A DNA stretch of 64,000 nucleotides, taken from JAICMB01 sp963795935. Lineage in GTDB: Bacteria > Acidobacteriota > Terriglobia > Bryobacterales > Bryobacteraceae. Both the position numbers and the translations under genes were made by a program. Under the pieces are notes generated by a model. The model was not told the DNA's origin. It made no database searches and worked only from the letters and a program-made list of their open reading frames with translations. The stretch is from positions 62,001 through 126,000 of the forward strand of contig CAWCJO010000017.1 of assembly GCA_963795935.1 (NCBI GenBank). Direction: 5' to 3'. Below, in pieces: positions 25,766-33,470 of the stretch (positions within the stretch are counted from its first letter, which is position 1; each line of letters begins with the position of its first letter).

Positions 25766-27436
25766 CTATTCCATTTTTTGGCGCAGCGCGTCCAGTTCGC
25801 GGCGGCTTTGCCGGGCTTCCGGGGCGATCTTGCACGCGGCTTCCAGGTGCTGCCGCGCTTCTTTCAGAAACCCGAGGCGCTCGTCCGCGATGCCCAATTC
25901 GTATTGCGTCATGTAATCGTCAGGGGCGGCGGCAATCACCCGCTCGAAGGCCGCGCGGGCGTTGGAGTAAAGGCGGCGTTCGAGATATGTGGCGCCCAAA
26001 TCGCGCCGCGCCAGGGTGTTGCGGGGATCTTGCGCGAGAATCCGGCGCAGAATCGCGATCGCCACTTCCGTATGCCCATCGTATAGGGCAATCATCGCTT
26101 TCTCGTAAAGCTGAAATTCGGGTAAACGGTCCTTGGGATCGGCGCCGGAACTTTCGAGCTTCGATGCGGGTCCGGGCGCAAGATAACCGAGCGAGCTCAG
26201 CAGCGCGCTCGTTTGGGGCGAGATGTTGCCCGGGGCCGGCGCGCGCCGCGGGGCATAGCGGGACAGCAGGGCCGCGAGATGGCGCCGCAGTGCGTGCGCT
26301 TCCGCGGAGTTCGATGTAAGGAGGTTGTGCTTCTCCCCCGCATCGTTTTTCAAGTCGTATAGCTCCGGCCGCGGCGCCTCGATGTACTTGTACGCGCCTA
26401 GGCGCAGGCTGCGCAGGGGCGCCCAGCCGAACGAATCGTGCGTATGGAGGCTCTCGCCGTACACGGCGCGCGCGCTTCGACCGGCGAGCAGTGTGTTGCC
26501 TTCAAACGACGCCGGCGCGGGTACATTCAGAAAGTCGAGGATTGTCGGCGCAACATCGATCAGCCCCGCCGGATTGTCTACGCGCGCCGGGAAGCCGGAG
26601 GCGGACGAGGGCCAGTGGACGATCAGCGGAACATGCAGCGTGCTCTCATAAATGAAATAACCGTGGCTGGATTCGCCGTGGTCCCCCAACCCTTCGCCGT
26701 GATCGGAGAGGAGAATTACCAGCGAGCGATCCCACCAGCCTCCCGTGGCGAGCGCCTTGCGAAACGAACCCAGCAGGCCATCGACATACTCGACTTCCGG
26801 GTCGTAGCCGGAGAGCTTGTAGGGTTTGTGCAGATCGTACAGGTGCACGAACACGAACACCGGCCGGTCGCGGTTTGCGGCTAGGAATTGGGTTGCCGCG
26901 CGAGTGACCAACGCGCCGTCGCGCCGGTCCCTGCCCGCATTGGGATTGCGCGAGGCGCCGCCATAAAACATGGAGCCGGAGAGCGGAGAAAAAGCCGCGA
27001 ACTGGAACGGGCTGTCATAGGTTTCGAAGCCCTGATCGAGACCCATCTGCCGCTCCAGAAACACGCTGCCGATGAAGGCGGCTGTCTTGTATCCGCGCGT
27101 CCGCAATATGGAAGCCAGAGTGACCGCTCCCGCGGGAACGCGCTCGGCGTTCTCCTCTACGCGATTCTCAAACGGATATGTCGACGTGAACAGCGAGGCG
27201 TGCGAGGGAAGGGTCAATGGGACCTGGGCGTCGATGTTGGAATACAGCGTGCCATGGTCCGCGTACGAATCGATATTGGGGGTTTTGAGGCGCGTGGCTC
27301 CATAGGCGCCGAGATGGTCGGCGCGGAGCGTGTCGATCGAAATCAGAATGACGGAAGGCTGCCGCTTTTCGAGCGGCTGCGCGGCGCACAACACCAGCGA
27401 GGCGCAAAACGCCGCGAAGAAACGGGCTTGGAACAT
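25766..27436 (-). CDS. Secreted sulfatase-superfamily protein with C-terminal TPR
   Basis: A 556-aa alkaline-phosphatase/sulfatase-superfamily protein with signal peptide. Metal-site elements are ILISIDTLRADHLG, LLSDHGEGLGDHG and SSHGYFIYE. The activation motif of true sulfatases (C/S-x-P-x-R) reads TLPSHAS here: Thr in place of Cys/Ser and His in place of Arg, so formylglycine cannot form. A phosphohydrolase or transferase using Thr as nucleophile is more likely. Residues about 430-550 hold two or three tetratricopeptide repeats (ARRDLGATYLERRLYSNA, TQYELGIADERLGFLKEA), suggesting a protein partner. It is followed closely by the alpha-galactosidase. Confidence 0.8.
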   Translation of the reverse strand: MFQARFFAAFCASLVLCAAQPLEKRQPSVILISIDTLRADHLGAYGATRLKTPNIDSYADHGTLYSNIDAQVPLTLPSHASLFTSTYPFENRVEENAERVPAGAVTLASILRTRGYKTAAFIGSVFLERQMGLDQGFETYDSPFQFAAFSPLSGSMFYGGASRNPNAGRDRRDGALVTRAATQFLAANRDRPVFVFVHLYDLHKPYKLSGYDPEVEYVDGLLGSFRKALATGGWWDRSLVILLSDHGEGLGDHGESSHGYFIYESTLHVPLIVHWPSSASGFPARVDNPAGLIDVAPTILDFLNVPAPASFEGNTLLAGRSARAVYGESLHTHDSFGWAPLRSLRLGAYKYIEAPRPELYDLKNDAGEKHNLLTSNSAEAHALRRHLAALLSRYAPRRAPAPGNISPQTSALLSSLGYLAPGPASKLESSGADPKDRLPEFQLYEKAMIALYDGHTEVAIAILRRILAQDPRNTLARRDLGATYLERRLYSNARAAFERVIAAAPDDYMTQYELGIADERLGFLKEARQHLEAACKIAPEARQSRRELDALRQKME

Positions 27437-27577
27437 CGTAAATCTTCAGGACCGCCGGCGTCGTCTGCAAAAATTGTAGCGTACACAATTTACGCGCCGC
27501 TTTCACGTCGGCGAGCGTTGCGGTCCGCGGCGTCGCGCGCGTCCCACACTTCGGAGGTCCGCCGATGCGGCTCCATG

Positions 27578-27593
27578 GTAGCCTGAAGGCTAC
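27578..27593 (+). other. Perfect hairpin directly 5' of tRNA-Ser
   Basis: GTAGCC-TGAA-GGCTAC, a 6-bp perfect stem with a 4-nt loop, ends at the base before the mature tRNA 5' end. It would lie in the 5' leader of the precursor. Confidence 0.5.
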
Positions 27594-27683
27594 GGTGAGG
27601 TGCGAGAGCGGTTGAATCGGGCGGTCTCGAAAACCGTTGAACCTTTACGGGTTCCGTGGGTTCGAATCCCACCCTCACCGCCA
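27594..27683 (+). tRNA. tRNA-Ser (anticodon CGA)
   Basis: A complete type II tRNA with encoded CCA (27681-27683). Acceptor stem GGTGAGG/CCTCACC; anticodon arm GCGGT-CTCGAAA-ACCGT with anticodon CGA (reads UCG); long variable arm ACCTTTACGGGTT region; T arm GTGGG-TTCGAAT-CCCAC. The long variable arm and discriminator G are diagnostic of tRNA-Ser. Decoded amino acid: serine. Confidence 0.95.
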
Positions 27684-27923
27684 GAACAACAGCTTACGCT
27701 TGACGCCCCGAGCACCGTGGCACCCGGAAAACATCTGGGCGTAAAATCACGCGCTCACTGGACGACAATGTACCCGTCGCAAAGGGGCCGACCGGCTGGA
27801 GCCAACTCCACGGCGCGGCGATCGCGCGCCATATCCGACGGGGGTGAGCGGCGTAATAACCGCGGCGGCGTTAATTTGCGGTGGCTGCTTTCCCAAGGTG
27901 ACTTGAGCGTACTGGACAAGTTC
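27684..27923. other. Region between tRNA-Ser and metallophosphoesterase gene
   Basis: About 240 bp with no gene I can support and no evident integrase attachment site repeated elsewhere in the window. Confidence 0.4.
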
Positions 27924-28733
27924 CTAAAGGCACTGGGAGGCCCAGCCGGAGGAGGTGCACTCGAACGATTCGCGCGCGAGGGCATGAAAGCGGCGCTCGC
28001 TTGGGGCGTGGGAATAGCGCTCGACGGAGATGCGGTTTTGTTCGATTTCGATCTTGTTGAATGAGTTGGCTTCGCCGCGGGCGCGCGTGGAGATGGTGCC
28101 GGCCTGTACGAACACCGCCGAATGGCCGGGGATGGGATAACGCAACGCGGTGCGTCCGCTATGGCTGACGTGGAAATGGCCGGCCAACAGCAGGTCGATG
28201 TTGCAGCGGGCGATTTGCGCCATGGCTTGATGGGCGCGGCCTACCAGATCGCGGCGGCGGTAATCGGCGGGCAGGTCGAAGGGGTGATGCGTGACCAGGA
28301 TTTTGACGCGGCCCGTACTTTCGCGGAAACGCTCCTCGATGCGGGCGATCTGGCGGACGTTGATGCGCCCATTCTTCCAGATCAAGGAGCGGGCGGTGTT
28401 GATTCCGAGCGCGACGATCTCGTCGTCGGCGTAGAAGGGCTCGAGGTCGGCGGTGATGTAGCGGCGGTACTCGCGCAAGGGCGTCTGAAAGCGGGCGTAG
28501 AGGTTATGCAGCGGCACGTCGTGGTTGCCGGGGACGACGATTTTCGGGCCGGGGATGGTTGCGAGGAAGTCGCGGGCCTGTTCGAATTCTTCGGGCCGCG
28601 CGCGCTGCGTGAGGTCGCCCGAGACGACGACGAGAGCGGGGGAGATTTCAGCCAGCGCGTTCCGCAGCGGCTCGAGAATGGCGCGGTCGAGCCGCCCGAA
28701 GTGCAGGTCGGACAAGTGCGCCAGCGTGCGCAT
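27924..28733 (-). CDS. Calcineurin-like metallophosphoesterase
   Basis: A 269-aa metallophosphoesterase with all dimetal motifs: HLSDLHFG, VVSGDLTQRA, VVPGNHDVP, VTHHPFD and LAGHFHVSH. The family includes cyclic-nucleotide phosphodiesterases and UDP-diacylglucosamine pyrophosphatases; no substrate-specific insert is recognisable. It starts 2 nt after the diacylglycerol-kinase-family gene stops, so the two form one transcript. Confidence 0.85.
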   Translation of the reverse strand: MRTLAHLSDLHFGRLDRAILEPLRNALAEISPALVVVSGDLTQRARPEEFEQARDFLATIPGPKIVVPGNHDVPLHNLYARFQTPLREYRRYITADLEPFYADDEIVALGINTARSLIWKNGRINVRQIARIEERFRESTGRVKILVTHHPFDLPADYRRRDLVGRAHQAMAQIARCNIDLLLAGHFHVSHSGRTALRYPIPGHSAVFVQAGTISTRARGEANSFNKIEIEQNRISVERYSHAPSERRFHALARESFECTSSGWASQCL

Positions 28734-28735
28734 GA

Positions 28736-29635
28736 TCAGGGGACGATCACCTTGAGCGCGCGCGGGCGAAGCGCGTAATGCAGGGGCGTTGGGAGGCGCA
28801 GGATCTCGCCGTCCGCGGAGACCCGCACGCTACGGCGTTTTGTCTCGATGGAGACGCGTTCGAGACTGAACATTTGCAAGCCGCGCGTTTTGTCGAGGCG
28901 GCCAAAGAGCGCCGCCAGAGCCATGCCGACCAGGCCGATGCGGGAAACGGGCGCGGCCACGTACAGATAGAGGCGGCCCCGGTCGAGGTGGCGGCGGGTG
29001 CCGATGTTCAGGCCGTGGATCTGATATTCGTTGTTGCCGACGAAGACGAACGGCGTGCGTTGGGCAACGGTTGCGCCATTGGCGTCGATACGCACGTCGA
29101 GGAAGGGGTAACGGCGCAGCACGTGACCGGTTGCCAGCGCGAACGCGATCCATTTATTGTGGACCCTGCGGCGGCGGCGTTCGCGTGCGATGACGATGTT
29201 GGGATAAATGCCGATGCTGGAGTTGTTGACAAAAAATCGGCCGTTGACTTCCGCGACATCGATGAGGCGCGTGTTGCGCCGGGAAATGACGCGCGCCGCC
29301 GCGGACGGATCGAGCGGAATTCCGAGGTCCTTGGCGAAATGATTGAGCGTTCCCAGCGGGGCCACGCCCAAGGCAACGTCCGAGCCGACCAGCGCGGAAG
29401 CGACGGCGCCCACGGTTCCGTCGCCGCCGGCCGCGACGACGGTTTCAAAGCCCTCGCCCACGGCGCGCCGCGCCAGATCGAAGGCGTTCTGGCGATCGTC
29501 ACCCACGACCGCGATGGAGTGGCTCAGGCCGGCGGAGGCGAACAGCGCATCGATCGCATCGCGGCTGGAGCGGCGCCCGGGAGCGCCGGATTTCGGATTC
29601 AGGATGATGGCGGCGCCCTTGGTTGCGATCATCAT
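28736..29635 (-). CDS. Diacylglycerol kinase family lipid kinase
   Basis: A 299-aa DAGK/YegS-like protein. The N-terminus IILNPKSGAPGRR and the nucleotide loop VVAAGGDGTVGAVASAL define the catalytic domain; GVAPLGTLNHFAKDLGIP is the conserved substrate/nucleotide region; the C-terminal beta sandwich ends at ALKVIVP. These enzymes phosphorylate diacylglycerol, sphingoid bases or related lipids. It sits between a PAP2 phosphatase gene (10 nt upstream) and a metallophosphoesterase gene (2 nt downstream), which suggests a small lipid-phosphate cluster. Confidence 0.88.
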   Translation of the reverse strand: MMIATKGAAIILNPKSGAPGRRSSRDAIDALFASAGLSHSIAVVGDDRQNAFDLARRAVGEGFETVVAAGGDGTVGAVASALVGSDVALGVAPLGTLNHFAKDLGIPLDPSAAARVISRRNTRLIDVAEVNGRFFVNNSSIGIYPNIVIARERRRRRVHNKWIAFALATGHVLRRYPFLDVRIDANGATVAQRTPFVFVGNNEYQIHGLNIGTRRHLDRGRLYLYVAAPVSRIGLVGMALAALFGRLDKTRGLQMFSLERVSIETKRRSVRVSADGEILRLPTPLHYALRPRALKVIVP

Positions 29636-29645
29636 GTTGCGACCG

Positions 29646-30299
29646 TCATGTCCGTTGGACCCGCCGGGCGCGCGCGCGGTTTCCGGCCGCGATGGCGAGG
29701 ACCCAGATGGTTGCGGCCGCGTAGCCTGCGATGACGTCGGTGGGGTAATGGACGCCGAGGTAGATGCGGGAAAAGCCGATAGCGGCGATCAGCAGGACCG
29801 CGGCGAGCCACAGCAGAGCTTTATAAAACGTCCGGCGCAGGCCGGGCGAGAGCAGCGCCGCGAGCGTGCCGAAGAAGACCAGAGACGCGAGGGCGTGGCC
29901 GCTCGGGAAGCTGTAGGAGCTGGGCAGCGGGTAGCCGAAAAAAGGGCGCGGGCGAGGACGGTGGAAGGCCGCTTTGAGCATAAGGTCGAGGGCGGCGGCG
30001 CCCAGCATGGCGATAACGAACAGGCGCGCATGGCGCTTATTTCCGGTGCGCCAGAAGTAGGCCACGGCCAGCATCGTCAAGGGCCATATCATGAATGGCT
30101 CGCCGATGAAGCTCATGGTCTTCATGGCGATGGTAAGGGGCTGCGACGCGTGGTCGTGGATGGTGTTGCGAACGGTGGAGTCGAAGCTCATGGTTTGGCC
30201 GCGGGCGACGTCGGCGGCAAGCCACCCCAGGGCGGCGGCCAGCAGCAGGGCGAGGACAAGGCCCGCGAGAACAGTCCTGTCGACGATGAGCTTTGACAT
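29646..30299 (-). CDS. PAP2-family membrane phosphatase
   Basis: A 217-aa membrane protein with five or six transmembrane segments and the three PAP2 motifs: KAAFHRPRPRP, YSFPSGHA and SRIYLGVHYPTDV. These enzymes dephosphorylate lipid phosphates such as undecaprenyl diphosphate or phosphatidate at the outer face of the inner membrane. The frame is open further upstream, but MSKLIVDRTVLAG (start 30299) begins the first membrane segment and is preceded by a purine-rich AGGGG. It follows the DinB-like gene by 11 nt. Confidence 0.87.
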   Translation of the reverse strand: MSKLIVDRTVLAGLVLALLLAAALGWLAADVARGQTMSFDSTVRNTIHDHASQPLTIAMKTMSFIGEPFMIWPLTMLAVAYFWRTGNKRHARLFVIAMLGAAALDLMLKAAFHRPRPRPFFGYPLPSSYSFPSGHALASLVFFGTLAALLSPGLRRTFYKALLWLAAVLLIAAIGFSRIYLGVHYPTDVIAGYAAATIWVLAIAAGNRARARRVQRT

Positions 30300-30310
30300 G
30301 GCGGCGGCCC

Positions 30311-30799
30311 CTACAGCAGCGCCGAGCTGAACAGAAGATCGTGATCTCCCGGCGGCGTGAAACCGCGCTCGCGCATGATGCGCGCCATCTGGGCCCAGTG
30401 CCGGATTTCGTGCATGAGCGCGTGTAACACGATCTTGCGCATGGAGGCGTGGATGTCGCGGCCGGAAATCTCGAGATTGAACATGCGGGTCCAATCTTCC
30501 CTCTTGGCGTCGCGCACGAAAGCGCGCATCGCCTTGCGCGTTTCGAGGCCGAACCCGAAAACCTGGTCGATGCGATCCGACGCCCGGCCGCGGTATTCGG
30601 TCAACATCTCGCCGCGCATCCTTTGGATGTAGCGCAGTTCCGGTCCGAAAATGTGCAGGATGAGGGCTCCGGCCGTGCTCTCGCCGCGATCGCCGATGGG
30701 CATTTTGAGCAGTTCCTCGCCGTTTTCGCGGAACCACGCCTCCCAACGACGGCGCTCCTCGTCGGTGTAGTGCAGAAGCTCTTCAATCGAGAGATTCAT
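30311..30799 (-). CDS. DinB/YfiT-like four-helix-bundle protein
   Basis: A 162-aa DinB-superfamily protein: LLHYTDEERRRWEAWF near the N-terminus, ALILHIFGPELRYIQRM with the first metal-binding His, and LHALMHEIRHWAQMARIM with the His pair HxxxH. Members bind a divalent metal; some are thiol-dependent transferases (bacillithiol, mycothiol), many have no known activity. It overlaps the methyltransferase gene by 17 nt. Confidence 0.8.
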   Translation of the reverse strand: MNLSIEELLHYTDEERRRWEAWFRENGEELLKMPIGDRGESTAGALILHIFGPELRYIQRMRGEMLTEYRGRASDRIDQVFGFGLETRKAMRAFVRDAKREDWTRMFNLEISGRDIHASMRKIVLHALMHEIRHWAQMARIMRERGFTPPGDHDLLFSSALL

Positions 30800-31481
30800 G
30801 CTTGCGGGCCGTCATTCGCAGGCGGACGTAATCGATGTACCAGGCGCCATCGCGGTATAGCTTGGGGCGCAATGCCGTCTCCATGTCGGCGATGCAATCG
30901 GACGGTACGAAAGGGGCGAACATTTTCAGCCAATCGCGGAGGCCGAACTCTCCTTCGACAGCAGTGGGACGCGGGAAGAGCGCGGCGGTTTCTACTTCCA
31001 GGCCGCGCGATTCGAGAAGAGACGCGTATTCGCCGATGCCGGGGAAGTACCAGGGTCCGGGGCCTGCGAGTTCCGTGATGCTGCGAATATTGCCTTTGCC
31101 GCCCATTTCCAGTACCAGGCGGCCGCCGGGCCGGAGCGCGGCGGCAAGCGAATCCGCCACCGGCGCGGGCGGCTTCATCCAGTGCAGAGCGGCGTTCGAG
31201 AATACGGCGTCGAAAGGTTCGCGGGCGCGGAAGGCCGCCCCATCGGCAACTTCGAAGCAAATTTCTGGATAGGTCTCGCGAGCTTGCGCAATCATTTGCG
31301 GGGAAGCATCGATGCCCAGGACCGCGGCGCCGGAGTCCGCAATCTGCTTCGTCAGATGGCCGGTGCCGCAGCCGAAATCGAGGATGCGCTCCCCCGGCTG
31401 AGGATTGAGCACGTCGACGAGGCCGGCGCCATAGTCGGTGACATAGTGATGGCGGGAATCGTATTCGCGGGCGTTCCACAT
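30783..31481 (-). CDS. Class I SAM-dependent methyltransferase
   Basis: A 232-aa Rossmann methyltransferase: RILDFGCGTGHLTKQIA (motif I), AAVLGIDASPQMIAQAR (motif II), FDAVFSNAALHWMKPP and LRPGGRLVLEMGGKGN. The pattern 'NAALHW' is typical of trans-aconitate/UbiE-like small-molecule methyltransferases. The start MWNAREYDSRHHYV (31481) matches the family N-terminus; the upstream open frame is not coding. It begins 5 nt after the DUF420 stop, so it is likely cotranscribed with the oxidase-assembly genes. Confidence 0.83.
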   Translation of the reverse strand: MWNAREYDSRHHYVTDYGAGLVDVLNPQPGERILDFGCGTGHLTKQIADSGAAVLGIDASPQMIAQARETYPEICFEVADGAAFRAREPFDAVFSNAALHWMKPPAPVADSLAAALRPGGRLVLEMGGKGNIRSITELAGPGPWYFPGIGEYASLLESRGLEVETAALFPRPTAVEGEFGLRDWLKMFAPFVPSDCIADMETALRPKLYRDGAWYIDYVRLRMTARKHESLD

Positions 31482-31486
31482 TAATG

Positions 31487-31900
31487 CTAAAGCCGGTATA
31501 GCATGACGTAAACTACGACGCCGGTCACGCTTACATAGATCCAGATAGGGAGCGTCCAGCGGGCGATGGCGCGGTGGCGCGCGAAGTTGCCCTTCAGGCC
31601 GCGGCGGAGCGTCACGATGGCGAGGAAGGGGACCGTTGCGGCCAGCACGGTGTGCGTGAACAGGATGCTCAGGTAGGTGGTGCGGAGCGCGCCGGTTCCG
31701 GGAAAATGCACGCTGCCGACCTGCGCGTGATAGACGAGATAACAGATCAGGAAGACCGTTGAAACGCAAAAGGCGGCGATCATGACGCGCTTGTGTTGGC
31801 GCACCTTTTTGCGGCGGATGAGCGCGTAGCCGCAGGTCAGCAAAATCGCGGAGGTCGCGTTCAATGCCGCGTTCACGGCGGGAAGGTCGTGGACGGTCAT
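31487..31900 (-). CDS. DUF420 membrane protein (cytochrome oxidase-associated)
   Basis: A 137-aa protein with four transmembrane segments. Family features are the N-terminal LPAVNAALNATSAILL, VFLICYLVYHAQVGSVHF with conserved Tyr and His, and HTVLAATVPFLAIVTLRRG. DUF420 proteins (YozB/CtaM type) accompany haem-copper oxidase genes and are needed for oxidase assembly in some Firmicutes; the function here is inferred from context. Its ATG shares one base with the stop of the SCO gene (TGATG). Confidence 0.83.
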   Translation of the reverse strand: MTVHDLPAVNAALNATSAILLTCGYALIRRKKVRQHKRVMIAAFCVSTVFLICYLVYHAQVGSVHFPGTGALRTTYLSILFTHTVLAATVPFLAIVTLRRGLKGNFARHRAIARWTLPIWIYVSVTGVVVYVMLYRL

Positions 31901-32460
31901 CAGGCGGATTCGCGTCCGAGGGCGTGTATAGCGGCGATCAGCTTGGGGATCTCATCCGGTTCGGAGGTGTCGTAATAACCGCGTATATGCGAGTTCTTGT
32001 CGACCAGCGTGAAGCGCGTGCTGTGCTGCAGAGTGCCATCCACGCGATTCAGCTTGAACACGTCCAGCCCCAGGTGGTTCAGAGTGGATTGCGGGCCGGT
32101 CAGGAAATACCAGTGCTCGGGCGAGGCGTGGTGTTCCTTGGCGTAGGCGGCAAGCCGCGCGGGCGTGTCGCGCTCCGGGTCCACGGTGAAGGACAGCAGC
32201 TTGACGTCTCTCATGCGCCACGTCGCCTCCTGAATCTGGTGCATCTGGGAGGTCATGCGCGGGCAAGGGCCGGGACAAGTAGTGAAGAAGAAGTCGGCGA
32301 CCCAGATCTCGCCTTTGAGAGCGCCGCTGTCGAACGTCTCGCCGTTTTGGGCCGTGAGTTTAAATTCGGGGACGAGGCCGTAATCGGGAAGCTCCGCCGT
32401 TCGACGATGGCAGGCGCAGGAGAGTAAAAGGAAAGCGGCCAGGGGAACTGCCGGCTTCAT
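31900..32460 (-). CDS. SCO1/SenC-family copper chaperone (thioredoxin fold)
   Basis: A 186-aa protein with N-terminal signal (MKPAVPLAAFLLLSCACHR, a possible lipobox LLSCAC). The SCO core shows the copper-binding CxxxC, TTCPGPCPRM, the strand SFTVDPERDTPARL, and the distal copper-ligand His in LQHSTRFTLVD. SCO proteins deliver copper to the CuA site of cytochrome c oxidase. It overlaps ctaB by 4 nt (ATGA) and DUF420 by 1 nt, so CtaB, SCO and DUF420 are made from one transcript. Confidence 0.88.
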   Translation of the reverse strand: MKPAVPLAAFLLLSCACHRRTAELPDYGLVPEFKLTAQNGETFDSGALKGEIWVADFFFTTCPGPCPRMTSQMHQIQEATWRMRDVKLLSFTVDPERDTPARLAAYAKEHHASPEHWYFLTGPQSTLNHLGLDVFKLNRVDGTLQHSTRFTLVDKNSHIRGYYDTSEPDEIPKLIAAIHALGRESA

Positions 32461-33317
32461 GCCACGTGATCGAGGAGCATCAAGCCGTACAGCGCCGGCA
32501 GATATACGATCGACGCCAAAAGGACGCGGCGCGCTTGTTGGCGCGTGCGATGGAACGTTACGCGGGCGCCCGAATAAAGGAAGTAGGCGCCCAGCGCCAG
32601 AGCGCCGATCACGTACAAGTTGCCCGTCATGGCCAGCATTGTGGGGACGATGCTGATGGGGATCAGAATCAGGGCGTAGAGGAACATCTGGCGGGCGGTC
32701 GATTCGCCGTCGGGCTCGACCACGGGGAGCATGCGAATGCCGGCGCGCTCGTAGTCTTCGCGATACATCCACGCGATGGCATAAAAATGCGGGAACTGCC
32801 ACAGGAACAGAATGGCGAAGAGCACCCAGGCGTCGGCATTGAGCGTGCCGCTCGCCGCCGCGTAGCCGATCAATGGCGGCATGGCGCCTGGAATCGCGCC
32901 CAAGGTCGTCGAGTGCGGCGTACGTTGTTTTAATGGCGTATAGACGAAGAGATAGGAGGCGAGAGTGAACAGCCCGAGGAGTCCGCTCAGAAGATTCACG
33001 CCGAATGCGAGCTCCACGAAGCCGCCGAGCGAAATCGCAATCCCGAATAGCAGCGCGCTTCTTGACGTGATACGGCCGGAGGGCAGCGGGCGGGCCTGCG
33101 TCCGCCGCATCTTGGCGTCCGCCTCGCGCTCGAACCACTGGTTCAGCGCGGCGGTTCCCGACGCAATCAGCCCCGTGCCAACGACCGTGTGCAGCAGTGC
33201 CCACCAGTGCCAGCCGTTGAAGCCGGCCATTCGGCACCCAAAGAAATAGCCAATGCCCGTGCTCATGAGGATGAGCCATGTGATGCGCGGCTTGGTCAGC
33301 TCCAGGTACGGTTTCAT
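32457..33317 (-). CDS. ctaB: Protoheme IX farnesyltransferase (haem O synthase)
   Basis: A 286-aa UbiA-superfamily prenyltransferase with about nine membrane segments. Diagnostic are KPRITWLILMST, the prenyl-diphosphate/Mg loop NQWFEREADAKMRRTQARPL, YTPLKQRTPHSTTLGAIPGAMPPLIGY and WQFPHFYAIAWMYREDYERAG. It makes haem O from haem B for terminal oxidases. The oxidase subunits themselves are not in the window. Confidence 0.92.
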   Translation of the reverse strand: MKPYLELTKPRITWLILMSTGIGYFFGCRMAGFNGWHWWALLHTVVGTGLIASGTAALNQWFEREADAKMRRTQARPLPSGRITSRSALLFGIAISLGGFVELAFGVNLLSGLLGLFTLASYLFVYTPLKQRTPHSTTLGAIPGAMPPLIGYAAASGTLNADAWVLFAILFLWQFPHFYAIAWMYREDYERAGIRMLPVVEPDGESTARQMFLYALILIPISIVPTMLAMTGNLYVIGALALGAYFLYSGARVTFHRTRQQARRVLLASIVYLPALYGLMLLDHVA

Positions 33318-33470
33318 GGCGCTGCAGTGAGGGTGTGAGACGGGAATTGGACCGACCGATGGAGGGGAACGTTTCGGAATGCTTGCGTTTTATCCATCAC
33401 GGCGCGGAACTGCCCGGCGATTAGGCCTTTTACATTGTACATATAAAACCTACGGTTTGGGGCGACGATT

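Noticed and set aside
27594..28064. ORF running through tRNA-Ser and downstream
   Set aside because: Starts within the tRNA gene and runs opposite a metallophosphoesterase with complete motifs.
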